A stretch of DNA of 22,898 nucleotides from an uncultured Muribaculaceae bacterium (GCA_910585285.1 CAJUDL010000054.1:1-22898); one strand, 5' to 3'; counted from the first letter of the stretch, positions 1-7,761 are shown. A program made the numbers and translations. The notes: generated by a model not told the origin, from the sequence alone.

Positions 1-70
1 AAAAAGAACAAGTTTTATAGTGCAAGATTTCATTACTTACATATATCGGTTAATTCTTCTTACTTACTTA
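1..70 (-). repeat. Interspersed hairpin repeat, copy C (cut by window edge)
   Basis: These 70 bases are the reverse complement of the first 70 bases of the repeats at 7833-8018 and 9256-9441, with two differences near the outer end. The copy ends at 70 in the same ACTTACTTA terminus and lies in the opposite orientation to those two. The rest of the element lies outside the window. Confidence 0.9.
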
Positions 71-88
71 ATTACTATAATTTGGGTA

Positions 89-119
89 TTGCAATTGATT
101 CATGCAATCTCTAATTTTG
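89..119 (+). promoter_or_regulatory. Promoter-like site upstream of a hairpin
   Basis: TTG at 89-91 and TAATTTTG at 112-119 are separated by 20 nt, the same architecture as the promoter of the LuxR-type gene at 349-379, and both have GGTATTG at the upstream box. No convincing gene follows for almost 290 bases, so it would drive a short untranslated RNA, a long leader, or nothing. This is a motif match only. Confidence 0.35.
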
Positions 120-153
120 TAATAGAAAAAGTAACCACGTAAGCTAAATAAAA

Positions 154-191
154 GATTCCCGCATCGCGCTGTGAAGCGAGTTGCGGGAGTC
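154..191 (+). other. GC-rich hairpin, possible terminator or small-RNA stem
   Basis: The arms 154-167 and 176-191 pair over TCCCGCA/TGCGGGA, extended by GA/TC at the base and CGC/GCG near the loop, with a short bulge. It starts about 35 nt after the promoter-like site at 89-119. No clean T run follows, so it could be a terminator for an upstream gene or the body of a small RNA. Confidence 0.5.
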
Positions 192-244
192 GCATTTACT
201 CATCTTTTCACGCTTCGCTTAAATGTATAATATAACCTAATTAT

Positions 245-290
245 TCTTACTTGTATATATCGGTTAAATTTTCTTAATTACTTACGAGTT
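245..290 (-). repeat. Degenerate end of the interspersed repeat
   Basis: This stretch contains TATATATCGGTTA flanked by TTACTTG and ATTACTTAC, matching the outer part of copy C (about 30-70) with several substitutions and small insertions. No core follows. It looks like a decayed second end of the same repeat family, in the same orientation as copy C. Confidence 0.45.
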
Positions 291-348
291 TAGAAGTAAA
301 CGGGAGATGAGAGTAGGGATGAGAAGGAATAATACTTATTTTTAGGTA

Positions 349-379
349 TTGACAATGCTGGATAAATGATGTAATTTTG
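349..379 (+). promoter_or_regulatory. Promoter of the hemerythrin-LuxR gene
   Basis: TTG at 349-351 and TAATTTTG at 372-379, with 20 nt between, fit the Bacteroidetes primary sigma consensus (TTTG about -33, TAnnTTTG about -7). A start near 386 leaves a leader of roughly 20 nt before the ATG at 408. Confidence 0.6.
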
Positions 380-407
380 TATGTAAAATAGCAACTAATG
401 TATACTC

Positions 408-1376
408 ATGATTGACAAACAAAGAGGTTATCTTCCTTCCAACAATATGAGGGAATTGATTCGAGACAATAATCTGATCCTAATGGCAATCAGCCGCTTT
501 GATATCGCCTTTGGTTTCGGAGACAATTCCGTGTCTGAAACATGTAAGGAAAATAATGTCGATATTGATACATTTCTCGCCGTGTGCAATTTACTGAGCG
601 GCTATAACTATTCCGTTGAAACACTGTCGCTGAAATCCATAATGGGCTATCTCAGAAGAGCTCACTCAGCTTTTTTGGATGTGACCTTACCTAAAATCAG
701 ACAACGCTTATTCGAGGCTATAAATTATTCCGATAACAATGACATATCCCTGCTGCTCATTAAATTTTTTGATGATTATGTAATAGAGGTGAAGCGACAT
801 ATGGATCATGAAAATGACGTGATATTCAAATATGTTGAGAATCTATTGAACGGAGATATTGATGAAAGTTTCTGTATAGAACATTTCTCCGGCAATCACA
901 GTCATACTGCCGCCAAACTCAATGAACTCAAGGATATATTCATCTATCATTTTAAACAAAGAGAGAACACCCGTCTCAGCTCGGCTCTTTATGACATTAT
1001 CACCTGCGAAAAAGACATGATGTCGCATTTTGAGGTTGAAAAGAGCCTGTTTGTTCCTGCTGTCGAGCGTCTGGAACAAAACATCAGGATGCTAAAAAAT
1101 GAACACGATAAAGAGGCGGATTCCAATCATGATATTCCTGAAAATCCGGAAAATATTCTCGGAGACAGAGAAAAAGACATCATCAGGTGCGTGGCACAAG
1201 GGAAGTCAAACAAAGAGATTGCAGACACACTTTATATTTCAGTGCATACTGTTGCGACACATCGAAGAAACATATCATCAAAATTAGGTATTCATTCTGC
1301 CGCAGGCTTGACTATTTTTGCAATAATACATAATCTTGTAAATTTGGATGAAGTAAATCCGCATCAGACTCACTGA
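408..1376 (+). CDS. RIC/YtfE-like di-iron hemerythrin sensor fused to a LuxR HTH
   Basis: A 322-aa cytoplasmic regulator with three parts. Residues about 14-66 align with the ScdA_N (DUF542) domain of YtfE/ScdA iron-sulfur repair proteins, but the CCGG motif of that domain reads FGFGDN here (35-40), so the usual cysteine pair is missing. Residues about 80-225 are a hemerythrin-like four-helix bundle with H86, H131xxxE135, H164 (or H166) and H207xxxE211; the order and spacing closely follow the di-iron ligands of E. coli YtfE. Residues 250-311 are a LuxR HTH (SNKEIADTLYISVHTVATHR). From the families, it probably senses oxygen, nitric oxide or iron state through the di-iron site and controls transcription. 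There is no receiver domain. It is monocistronic, with its own promoter and a hairpin at the stop codon. The sensed signal is inferred; the architecture is clear. Confidence 0.85.
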   Translation: MIDKQRGYLPSNNMRELIRDNNLILMAISRFDIAFGFGDNSVSETCKENNVDIDTFLAVCNLLSGYNYSVETLSLKSIMGYLRRAHSAFLDVTLPKIRQRLFEAINYSDNNDISLLLIKFFDDYVIEVKRHMDHENDVIFKYVENLLNGDIDESFCIEHFSGNHSHTAAKLNELKDIFIYHFKQRENTRLSSALYDIITCEKDMMSHFEVEKSLFVPAVERLEQNIRMLKNEHDKEADSNHDIPENPENILGDREKDIIRCVAQGKSNKEIADTLYISVHTVATHRRNISSKLGIHSAAGLTIFAIIHNLVNLDEVNPHQTH

Positions 1377-1385
1377 TGCGGATTT
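1355..1385. terminator. Bidirectional hairpin terminator between convergent genes
   Basis: A perfect 13-bp stem (1355-1367 with 1373-1385) has a 5-nt loop and is A/T-rich on both sides. It lies between the convergent LuxR-type gene and trpB. The left arm encodes the last residues of the regulator and the stop codon sits in the loop side of the right arm, so coding and termination signals overlap. Confidence 0.7.
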
Positions 1386-1408
1386 ATTTATAGAAGTCTC
1401 TTTTTTAC

Positions 1409-2773
1409 TTATAAATCTTTTATATCTTCGAGATTTTTTGCAATGTCATCATCCGTCAGTTCATAATTTCTCAGATCTCCGGCAAAATATTTATCGTATG
1501 AACCCATATCAATCAATCCATGTCCCGACAAATTAAAGAGTATTACTTTCTCCTCACCGGTTTCTTTACACTTATTTGCCTCGCGGATTGTAGCCGCAAT
1601 CGCGTGACATGATTCGGGAGCTGGAATGATTCCCTCCGTGCGGGCAAATAATATTCCCGCGTCAAAAGATTCAAGTTGACTAATGTCAACAGCCTCCATA
1701 AAGCCATCCTTAAGTAATTGCGAGACTATTACACCTGCTCCGTGATATCTTAATCCTCCTGCATGTATATTGGCAGGACAGAAATTATGGCCAAGGGTGA
1801 ACATTGGCAAGAGGGGAGTGTATCCCGCCTCATCACCAAAATCATATTGAAACTTTCCACGTGTTAGCTTGGGACAGGACGCCGGTTCGGCGGCAATAAA
1901 CCGAGTCTTTCGAGAGCCAGAAAAATTATGACGCATAAACGGGAAGGCAATCCCACCAAAATTTGAGCCACCCCCGAAACATGCAATTACGATATCCGGA
2001 TATTCGCCCGTCATTTCCATCTGTTTTTCAGCCTCAAGACCAATTATGGTCTGGTGAAGAGAGACATGGTTCAATACAGATCCCAATGTATATTTACAGT
2101 CAGGAGTGGTAGTTGCAAGTTCAATAGCTTCAGAAATGGCTGTCCCCAATGATCCTTGATGATTGGGAGTCCTGGTGATGATGTTCTTACCAGCCCTTGT
2201 CGACATAGAGGGAGAAGGAGTGACCTGCGCTCCAAAAGTCTGCATGATACTTTTACGATATGGTTTCTGTTCATAGCTGATCTTTACCTGATAAACGGCA
2301 GCCTCCAGACCGAACATTTTTGCAGCATACGATAGAGATGCGCCCCATTGACCTGCACCAGTCTCGGTAGTAACATTCTTCACACCCTCCTTTTTGCAGT
2401 AATAGGCTTGCGGGATCGCAGAATTAAGCTTATGTGACCCCATTGGGCTGACACTCTCATTCTTGAAATATATATGAGCAGGAGTGTCAAGCGCCTTTTC
2501 CAATGCATAGGCACGAACAAGGGGAGTGCTCCTGTAATATTTATACATCTCGCGAACCTCATCAGGAATATCAATCCACACATCCTTGTCATTGAGTTCC
2601 TGCTTACACAATTCCTTCGCGAATATGGGAAACAGATCCTCCGCTTTAAGTGGTTGTCTGGTTCTGGGATTTAGCGGAGGCATAGGTTTATTAGGCATTT
2701 CAGCCTGAATATTATACCACTTCCGCGGGATATCATCTTCGGAGAGGAGGAAACGTTTTTTACAATCGCTCAT
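1409..2773 (-). CDS. trpB: Tryptophan synthase beta chain, TrpB2 type
   Basis: A 454-aa PLP enzyme, longer than canonical TrpB (about 400 aa) and with the extra N-terminal segment typical of the TrpB2 (TrpB-like) subfamily. The PLP lysine is K115 in SHKLNSA, the catalytic glutamate is E137 in ETGAGQWG, and the phosphate-binding loop is GGGSN at 267-271. The enzyme condenses indole with serine, or with O-phosphoserine in some characterised archaeal TrpB2 proteins, to give tryptophan. No trpA or other trp gene is adjacent, so a stand-alone indole-salvage role is more likely than a channelled TrpAB complex; that is inference. The start at 2773 is followed by an N-terminus typical of the family. 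The gene is monocistronic. Confidence 0.9.
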   Translation of the reverse strand: MSDCKKRFLLSEDDIPRKWYNIQAEMPNKPMPPLNPRTRQPLKAEDLFPIFAKELCKQELNDKDVWIDIPDEVREMYKYYRSTPLVRAYALEKALDTPAHIYFKNESVSPMGSHKLNSAIPQAYYCKKEGVKNVTTETGAGQWGASLSYAAKMFGLEAAVYQVKISYEQKPYRKSIMQTFGAQVTPSPSMSTRAGKNIITRTPNHQGSLGTAISEAIELATTTPDCKYTLGSVLNHVSLHQTIIGLEAEKQMEMTGEYPDIVIACFGGGSNFGGIAFPFMRHNFSGSRKTRFIAAEPASCPKLTRGKFQYDFGDEAGYTPLLPMFTLGHNFCPANIHAGGLRYHGAGVIVSQLLKDGFMEAVDISQLESFDAGILFARTEGIIPAPESCHAIAATIREANKCKETGEEKVILFNLSGHGLIDMGSYDKYFAGDLRNYELTDDDIAKNLEDIKDL

Positions 2774-2824
2774 ACTTTTAATAATATTTTACGTATATTT
2801 ATAATCTAATCATAAATTATAATA

Positions 2825-2854
2825 CAAAATTAATAATATTATTTAAAACGCAAA
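2825..2854 (-). promoter_or_regulatory. Promoter of trpB
   Basis: On the minus strand, TTTG (2851-2854) and TAATTTTG (2825-2832) are 18 nt apart, close to the Bacteroidetes consensus. The implied leader is about 45 nt and AT-rich, with no obvious leader peptide or attenuator. Confidence 0.55.
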
Positions 2855-3318
2855 AATTATGATTTGAAGTTTATTGGATTGTCGCGATTAGTACAGAGTT
2901 CCAACCGAGTCAACCAGATAAACATTTAAACTCCTAAACTATTAAACTTTAAGTTGAAGCTTGCGAAACTTAAATTACTTACAAATTTTCATTTACCTCT
3001 TGGAGTTATAGGTATAATAAAATGTGAGGGTGATCTGCCCATGTCGAAAATGAAAAGAGTTATTATCTCTATACCATTAATGGTATTAGAGACCCTCTCA
3101 AATATACATCACAGACGTACCCTTTAATCCGCTTCATGAGATGAGTGTTCCTCGGGAGCTATGTAGAAGACCATAGCTGTTTCGAATCAATTCGCGGAAC
3201 AAAACGGGATGCAATCCTTGAATATGTATGTGTAGTAGCTGTTTTTGGGGACAACTACACGTGACTTCGGTCGGATGTGTGTTGATTAGCCGCAATCCGA
3301 TCGGTTTTGATTGTAAAG
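2855..3318. other. Gene-free region with several hairpins
   Basis: No credible ORF is present. Hairpins are visible at 3066-3092 (AGAGA/TCTCT plus ATACCA/TGGTAT, one bulge), 3157-3178 (7 bp, 8-nt loop), 3230-3260 (7 bp) and 3268-3304 (9 bp with one bulge). A TAACTTTA box reads into the region on the minus strand at 3314-3321, overlapping the stop of the barrel pseudogene. I could not match tmRNA, RNase P RNA, SRP RNA or a riboswitch class. It may hold an unrecognised structured RNA or a degraded region. Confidence 0.3.
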
Positions 3319-4010
3319 TTATTTTCGGAGGGTGAGGGAGAGGAGGAGTTCGCGGCCGCGGAGCCAGCGCAGGGATTCGTATGAACTCAGTTGGTTGTAG
3401 GTTATGTAGTTGTAGGTGCGGCGATCAAAAATGTTGTTGAGGCTGGCGGATAACTCAATCTTTTTGTTTAGATTGAAGGTAATCTTTGTGTCGAGAAGGA
3501 AGAGATTCTTATAACTGCCTGGCGCGATCTCATTTCTATAATGTTCGCCGGATATTGTCCATTCCCATTTTGGGAGGGGCAGGATGTCGAACAAGAGTTC
3601 GTTTTCCATGGAGGAGAGCCATGAGGCTTTTTCTCCGTTCATGGCAAGCCGCGATGAGGAGAAATCGAATTTATAGTCGATACTTAGCCATCTTACAGGT
3701 GCACAGTTTATTTTTATCCCAGCATTCCATGACGTACCTATTGAGTTTACACTTTGCTGCTGGGAGATAAGATGCGATTCTGTTCAAGACTGCAACCTTC
3801 GATTGAGGAGAGGGCAATATTAAACTTTCCCGCTTGCTTTGATGTCGCGAATTTCTTGATTTTTCCGTCGCTCCCTTTTACTATGACCGATGCTCCGACC
3901 AAAGGCTCATTATTTTCCTTGTCTATTACTGTGCCTGATACAAAAATTTCAGCGTATGAAAACACAGGAACGCATAATATTAAGACAATCAGTAATGCAA
4001 GTGGTTTCAT
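3319..4010 (-). pseudogene. Remnant of a carboxypeptidase-regulatory-domain outer-membrane barrel protein
   Basis: The 5' part (4010 down to about 3800) encodes a signal peptide (MKPLALLIVLILCVPVFSYA) and a carboxypeptidase-regulatory-like domain (GTVIDKENNEPLVGASV), then runs into unrelated residues and stops at 3747. In another frame, from just below the stop at 3784-3786 to 3319, is the C-terminus of a beta-barrel protein, with alternating strands, SLNNIFDRRTYNY and a final LLLSLTLRK. Intact proteins of this kind are several times longer, so most of the plug and barrel has been deleted and the ends joined out of frame. It starts 4 nt after the GLPGLI gene, the usual partnership for this family, and so was the second gene of that operon. 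Confidence 0.8.
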
Positions 4011-4014
4011 AATG

Positions 4015-4878
4015 CTATTTATTCAAGTAGTCGGGTTCAAAGCTGTGGAGTTTGCCGTCAAATTGCGGATCGGGAGTTTCAGTGCCATCTTCGTTCTTGC
4101 GAGTTGATTTAACTGTGACTGAACCTCCATATTTTGCCTGCAAAACACTTTGGGCATTATGCTGATAATAGTCTTCGTCAGATAGCGCTTTAAGACGAGT
4201 GGTTTTGGAATATTCCTGTGGTGAATATATCGGAGTTATGACACGGTCTGTCTTCTCAATACCTGTTGCGGTGAACATAAATCCTCCGTCAGCCTCAGCC
4301 TTGAGTATTATGCCGGGTAAGCCCTGTAGTTTCCAGGGACCGAAAGGATAGGGTATTTCAGGGGCAAACCACGCCTTCCAATGTCTGCCGTGATAATCAG
4401 ATTCCGCCATGATGCACTCGTATCCCAAAATGTTTTGGGTGGAATCCGAATTTATTGACCATTCCTGTTCATCAAGGTTTTCGGTATAATATCCGTGTTC
4501 GAGTGCCCATTTGTCGTATACCGTCATTTTGTTGTCTTTCCGATCTGTGAATACATAAAGATCAACTTTTTTAACAGGTCCCTTTCTATAATCTACAGAT
4601 ATTGACCCATCAGGATTTTGAGTAATGCATGTAGCCATGATTATTTCCTGTAGCTGCTTCTTACCATCTGGAGTAGATGAGAGGGAGTCGTTGAAAAGAC
4701 TGATGTCATTAAAATATTTAGACTTATCCGGCGCAATAAGAAGACTCATCCTATTTTTGGTAGAGGTAGCTGTTTTAGTTGGATACTGCTCATCATAGCT
4801 CAGGATGATGTCAGCTTTTTGTGCGCATACTGATCTGCCAGCGAATGAAACTGCGAGCGCAAATAATAACTTTTTCAT
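4015..4878 (-). CDS. GLPGLI family exported protein
   Basis: A 287-aa protein with an N-terminal signal peptide (MKKLLFALAVSFAGRSVCAQ). The family motif appears as GLPGII at 186-191, inside the conserved run GPWKLQGLPG, after a typical WFAPEIP segment. GLPGLI proteins are envelope proteins of Bacteroidetes with no established biochemical role; they are commonly encoded with a TonB-type or regulatory-domain outer-membrane protein, as here. The partner gene, 4 nt downstream, is broken, so this protein may be acting alone or be on the way to loss. The promoter carries two matching inverted-repeat operators, so expression is probably repressed until an inducer acts. Confidence 0.85.
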   Translation of the reverse strand: MKKLLFALAVSFAGRSVCAQKADIILSYDEQYPTKTATSTKNRMSLLIAPDKSKYFNDISLFNDSLSSTPDGKKQLQEIIMATCITQNPDGSISVDYRKGPVKKVDLYVFTDRKDNKMTVYDKWALEHGYYTENLDEQEWSINSDSTQNILGYECIMAESDYHGRHWKAWFAPEIPYPFGPWKLQGLPGIILKAEADGGFMFTATGIEKTDRVITPIYSPQEYSKTTRLKALSDEDYYQHNAQSVLQAKYGGSVTVKSTRKNEDGTETPDPQFDGKLHSFEPDYLNK

Positions 4879-4910
4879 ATCTGTCGGTTTAATGATTTCA
4901 ATATGGATGT

Positions 4911-4928
4911 CAACTAAAAATGTAGTTG
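4911..4928. promoter_or_regulatory. Operator O1 of the GLPGLI operon
   Basis: CAACTA-N6-TAGTTG, a perfect inverted repeat that extends one more base on each side (T/A). It lies downstream of the -7 box on the minus strand, over the expected transcription start. Its twin is centred 32 bp away, about three helical turns. Confidence 0.7.
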
Positions 4929-4934
4929 ATGTGG

Positions 4935-4965
4935 CAAATTTACAACTATTATTTTAGTTGACAAA
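4935..4965 (-). promoter_or_regulatory. Promoter of the GLPGLI operon
   Basis: On the minus strand, TTTG (4962-4965) and TAAATTTG (4935-4942) are separated by exactly 19 nt. Operator O2 fills nearly the whole spacer, so an occupied operator would block polymerase. Confidence 0.7.
4943..4960. promoter_or_regulatory. Operator O2 of the GLPGLI operon
   Basis: A second CAACTA-N6-TAGTTG with the same half-sites as O1 but a different 6-nt middle, which shows that the half-sites are the conserved part. It occupies the spacer between the -33 and -7 boxes. A dimeric repressor, perhaps of the BlaI/MecI type often linked to such envelope operons, is a reasonable guess; no regulator gene is nearby. Confidence 0.7.
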
Positions 4966-5213
4966 AAATTTAATAAAAAAACATTCATCAGTGTAGGTTG
5001 ATAACGTAAAAAGTTATTACTAATTCAACCTTTTATTCTTCGCTCCTTCGCGTTTAAATAAACCATTTTTCATCGTAAACGGCATAAGTGTATTTGACCT
5101 CCAACCACTCACAACCATACAACAACCACTCTTTTGTCTGAGAAGCGAGAGTCAATCTGCAACTATCGTGGTTATTGAGTGTGGAAAAATCAGCGAAGCT
5201 GCGGGAATTAAAT
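4966..5213. other. Intergenic stretch, no gene seen
   Basis: This lies between the GLPGLI promoter and the ftsH terminator. It holds two copies of CAACCACTC (5102-5110 and 5123-5131) and an imperfectly complementary segment near 5167-5184. No ORF or RNA class is recognisable. Confidence 0.4.
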
Positions 5214-5256
5214 AAAAAGCGGGCTGTTGATCATAAAGTATCAACAGCCCGTTTTT
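5214..5256 (-). terminator. Intrinsic terminator of rsfS-ftsH
   Basis: A perfect 12-bp stem (5220-5231 with 5240-5251) has an 8-nt loop. A runs on the left and T runs on the right give a U-tract in either direction. It begins about 18 nt past the ftsH stop codon on the minus strand. Confidence 0.85.
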
Positions 5257-5273
5257 AAACAGTAATCAGGATT

Positions 5274-7355
5274 CTACTTGTTGAAAGGAGGGGGTGTGCC
5301 TGGATCATCGAAATCAGAATCATCTTCTGCTTTTTTTACAGCATTATCAGATTCGTTTTTCTCGGATTGTCCGTAGGCTGGGAGTTCTTTTTTATTCTCT
5401 CTTTCCTCTTCAGCCTTTTTATTTATCTCGATTATCTCGTCTGTGCGAGATTTCCACTGACGTTTTCCGAGAATCTTTTCAACATCATCATGATATATAA
5501 CCTCTTTTTCAATAAGCAGGTCTCGGATCTGATTATGCTGAGCGGCATATTCGCGAAGTATGTTTTTGGCTCTTTCGTATTGCTCATTAACTATGCGCAT
5601 AACCTCAGAGTCGATAATCTTAGCTGTATCGTCGCTATATGGCTTTGTAAAGCCCATATCCTGACCTGTCGAATCATTATAGTTAAGATTAGGAAGTTTA
5701 TCGCTCATGCCGTAAACAAGCACGAGGGAGCGGGCAATCTTCGTGCATTTCTCAAGATCATCGCTTGCACCCGTGCCGATCTGTCCTGTGAAGACTTCTT
5801 CAGCAGCCCTTCCTCCAAGGAGACCGCACATAGTGTCAAGGAGAGCCTGGGTGGGAATGATCTGTCGCTCTTCAGGGGCATACCATGCTGCTCCAAGAGC
5901 TCTTCCTCGCGGGACAATGGTTACTTTAACCAATGGATTTCCATATTGTATCATCCATGTTATAGTTGCATGCCCTGCCTCATGAGTAGCTATAGAGAAT
6001 TTCTCATCATCCGTAATGATTCTTGATTTTTTCTCCAAGCCGCCGACAATCCTGTCGATGGCAGCCATAAAATCATTCCAGTCAACAGCCTGCTTGTTGT
6101 TGCGCGCGGCAATGAGGGCTGCCTCATTGCAAACATTGGCAATATCAGCTCCCGAAAATCCTTGAGTTTGGCGTGCAAGCTGTTCAACATCCAGATTACT
6201 ATTGACTTTAATGTTTCTCAGATGAACATTGAATATCTCAACACGATCGGAAAGTTCCGGAAGGTCTACATATATCTGACGATCGAAACGTCCGGGACGC
6301 AGGAGAGCCTTGTCAAGCATATCAGCACGGTTTGTGGCAGCGAGGCAGATCACTCCATTGTTCGACTGGAATCCATCCATCTCCGTGAGCATCTGGTTGA
6401 GGGTATTCTCCCGCTCATCGTTAGATCCCATATTGGGATTTTTTCCGCGGGCACGTCCGACAGCATCGATCTCATCAATGAATACGATGCATGGAGCCTT
6501 CTCTTTTGCCTGCTTGAAGAGATCTCGTACACGGGCAGCTCCGACACCGACAAACATCTCTACAAAATCCGAACCTGACATAGAGAGGAATGGAACATTA
6601 GCCTCGCCGGCAACGGCTTTCGCCAACAATGTTTTACCAGTTCCCGGAGGACCTACGAGAAGAGCCCCACGTGGTATCTTGGCACCGAGTTCAGTATACT
6701 TCTGTGGATTCTTGAGGAACTCAACAATTTCTTCAATCTCTACTTTTGCCTCAGCAAGACCTGCAACATCCTTGAACGTTACATTTGTTCCATTATTTTT
6801 ATCAAATACTATGGCTTTTGATTTTCCTACGTTGAATATCCCTCCACCTCCGGGTCCACCGCTCATCCGTTTTGACATGTAAACCATGAAAATCACGATA
6901 AGTATAATCGGTCCGAAATACCAGAAGAGTTTCATCAGATCGCTCCCTTTCTCATAGTTTATCTTGATGGCGGGTTTCCCTTCAGCCTCAAGAGCTGTAT
7001 TCCATGAATCTATCTTTTCCTGAATCTTATCAGTTGAGGGGATAGTAGTCTTGATCTTCATGCTTCCGGAAGCGAGTCGGGAAGTGTCGAACTTGAGATT
7101 TTTTGCCCCCTGCTGTGTGAGCACACCTTCGGCTATACCATTTTCTGCAAACACATAGATTTTGTCAACATCTCCTGCAAGGGCATATTTTTCAAAATCA
7201 GTCCAGTCAACTTCTTTAGTCTGGGTATTGTCCTGGAAATAATATAGACCCAAAATGCAAAGGATGATCAACGCATACATCCAATACATGTTGAACAAGG
7301 GTCGTTTGTTCCGGTTTCCCGGTCGTTGCCCTTTATTGGGCTGGAACATATTCAT
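5274..7355 (-). CDS. ftsH: ATP-dependent zinc metalloprotease FtsH
   Basis: A 693-aa inner-membrane AAA+ protease that degrades damaged membrane proteins and short-lived regulators. Transmembrane helices at about 23-41 and 143-162 enclose a periplasmic FtsH extracellular domain. The AAA module has Walker A GPPGTGKT (235-242), Walker B VFIDE (291-295) and the second region of homology ending RPGRFDR (353-359). The peptidase zinc site is HEAGH (458-462), with D533 as probable third ligand. The tail is charged and proline-rich (GTPPPFNK), as in other Bacteroidales FtsH proteins. It lies 46 nt behind rsfS, forming a two-gene operon closed by the terminator at 5214-5256. In many relatives I would expect cdsA to follow; here it does not. 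Confidence 0.98.
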   Translation of the reverse strand: MNMFQPNKGQRPGNRNKRPLFNMYWMYALIILCILGLYYFQDNTQTKEVDWTDFEKYALAGDVDKIYVFAENGIAEGVLTQQGAKNLKFDTSRLASGSMKIKTTIPSTDKIQEKIDSWNTALEAEGKPAIKINYEKGSDLMKLFWYFGPIILIVIFMVYMSKRMSGGPGGGGIFNVGKSKAIVFDKNNGTNVTFKDVAGLAEAKVEIEEIVEFLKNPQKYTELGAKIPRGALLVGPPGTGKTLLAKAVAGEANVPFLSMSGSDFVEMFVGVGAARVRDLFKQAKEKAPCIVFIDEIDAVGRARGKNPNMGSNDERENTLNQMLTEMDGFQSNNGVICLAATNRADMLDKALLRPGRFDRQIYVDLPELSDRVEIFNVHLRNIKVNSNLDVEQLARQTQGFSGADIANVCNEAALIAARNNKQAVDWNDFMAAIDRIVGGLEKKSRIITDDEKFSIATHEAGHATITWMIQYGNPLVKVTIVPRGRALGAAWYAPEERQIIPTQALLDTMCGLLGGRAAEEVFTGQIGTGASDDLEKCTKIARSLVLVYGMSDKLPNLNYNDSTGQDMGFTKPYSDDTAKIIDSEVMRIVNEQYERAKNILREYAAQHNQIRDLLIEKEVIYHDDVEKILGKRQWKSRTDEIIEINKKAEEERENKKELPAYGQSEKNESDNAVKKAEDDSDFDDPGTPPPFNK

Positions 7356-7401
7356 AGTTTAATGAGTTTTCAATTTAACGTTGAAACAAAATCACGCTTT
7401 A

Positions 7402-7761
7402 TCAATCAAGATCAGGAATATCTGTGATTTTAGCATCGCTCCAGAGGTCTTCGAGATTATAGAATTCTCGATATTCCGGTAAAAATACATGAATCATTAC
7501 ATTCCCATAGTCAATAACAATCCATTGAGAATTTCTGTAGCCATCATAATTATAAGGCTTCACACCAGTCTGTTTCTGAATATCTTCCCGAATTCCGTCA
7601 GCAATTGCAGAAACTTGTGAAGTGCTCCTGCCCTGACAAATAACAAATTTGGAAGCGGGTGCACTCTCTATATCATCAAAATCAAGAATGGTGATGCCTG
7701 ATCCTTTTTTATCCTGGATCGCACCGACAATTAAAGTGGAAATATCTTGGGTCTTTTGCAT
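7402..7761 (-). CDS. rsfS: Ribosome silencing factor RsfS
   Basis: A 119-aa RsfS/Iojap-family protein. In characterised members it binds ribosomal protein L14 and blocks joining of the 30S and 50S subunits when nutrients are low. Family features include the early KKGSGITILDFDD segment, FVICQGRSTSQVSAIADGI, and the C-terminal DYGNVMIHVFLPEYREFYNLE block. The length is normal and no residue looks missing. It is the first gene of the rsfS-ftsH operon. Confidence 0.95.
   Translation of the reverse strand: MQKTQDISTLIVGAIQDKKGSGITILDFDDIESAPASKFVICQGRSTSQVSAIADGIREDIQKQTGVKPYNYDGYRNSQWIVIDYGNVMIHVFLPEYREFYNLEDLWSDAKITDIPDLD

Noticed and set aside
181..200. AGTCGCAT as part of another repeat core
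   Set aside because: It has the opposite orientation to the adjacent repeat end and the second arm TATGCTCC is missing.
2855..3318. tmRNA, RNase P RNA, SRP RNA or a riboswitch
   Set aside because: I looked for a tag-peptide reading frame, the conserved RNase P core, the SRP tetraloop region and common aptamer motifs, and none could be recognised on either strand.
3486..4107. Plus-strand ORFs opposite the barrel remnant and GLPGLI gene
   Set aside because: They show no signal peptide or domain, whereas the minus-strand frames encode recognisable families.
5367..6882. Long plus-strand ORFs opposite ftsH
   Set aside because: ftsH is conserved across the whole interval on the other strand; the opposite frames are shadows with no domains or promoter.
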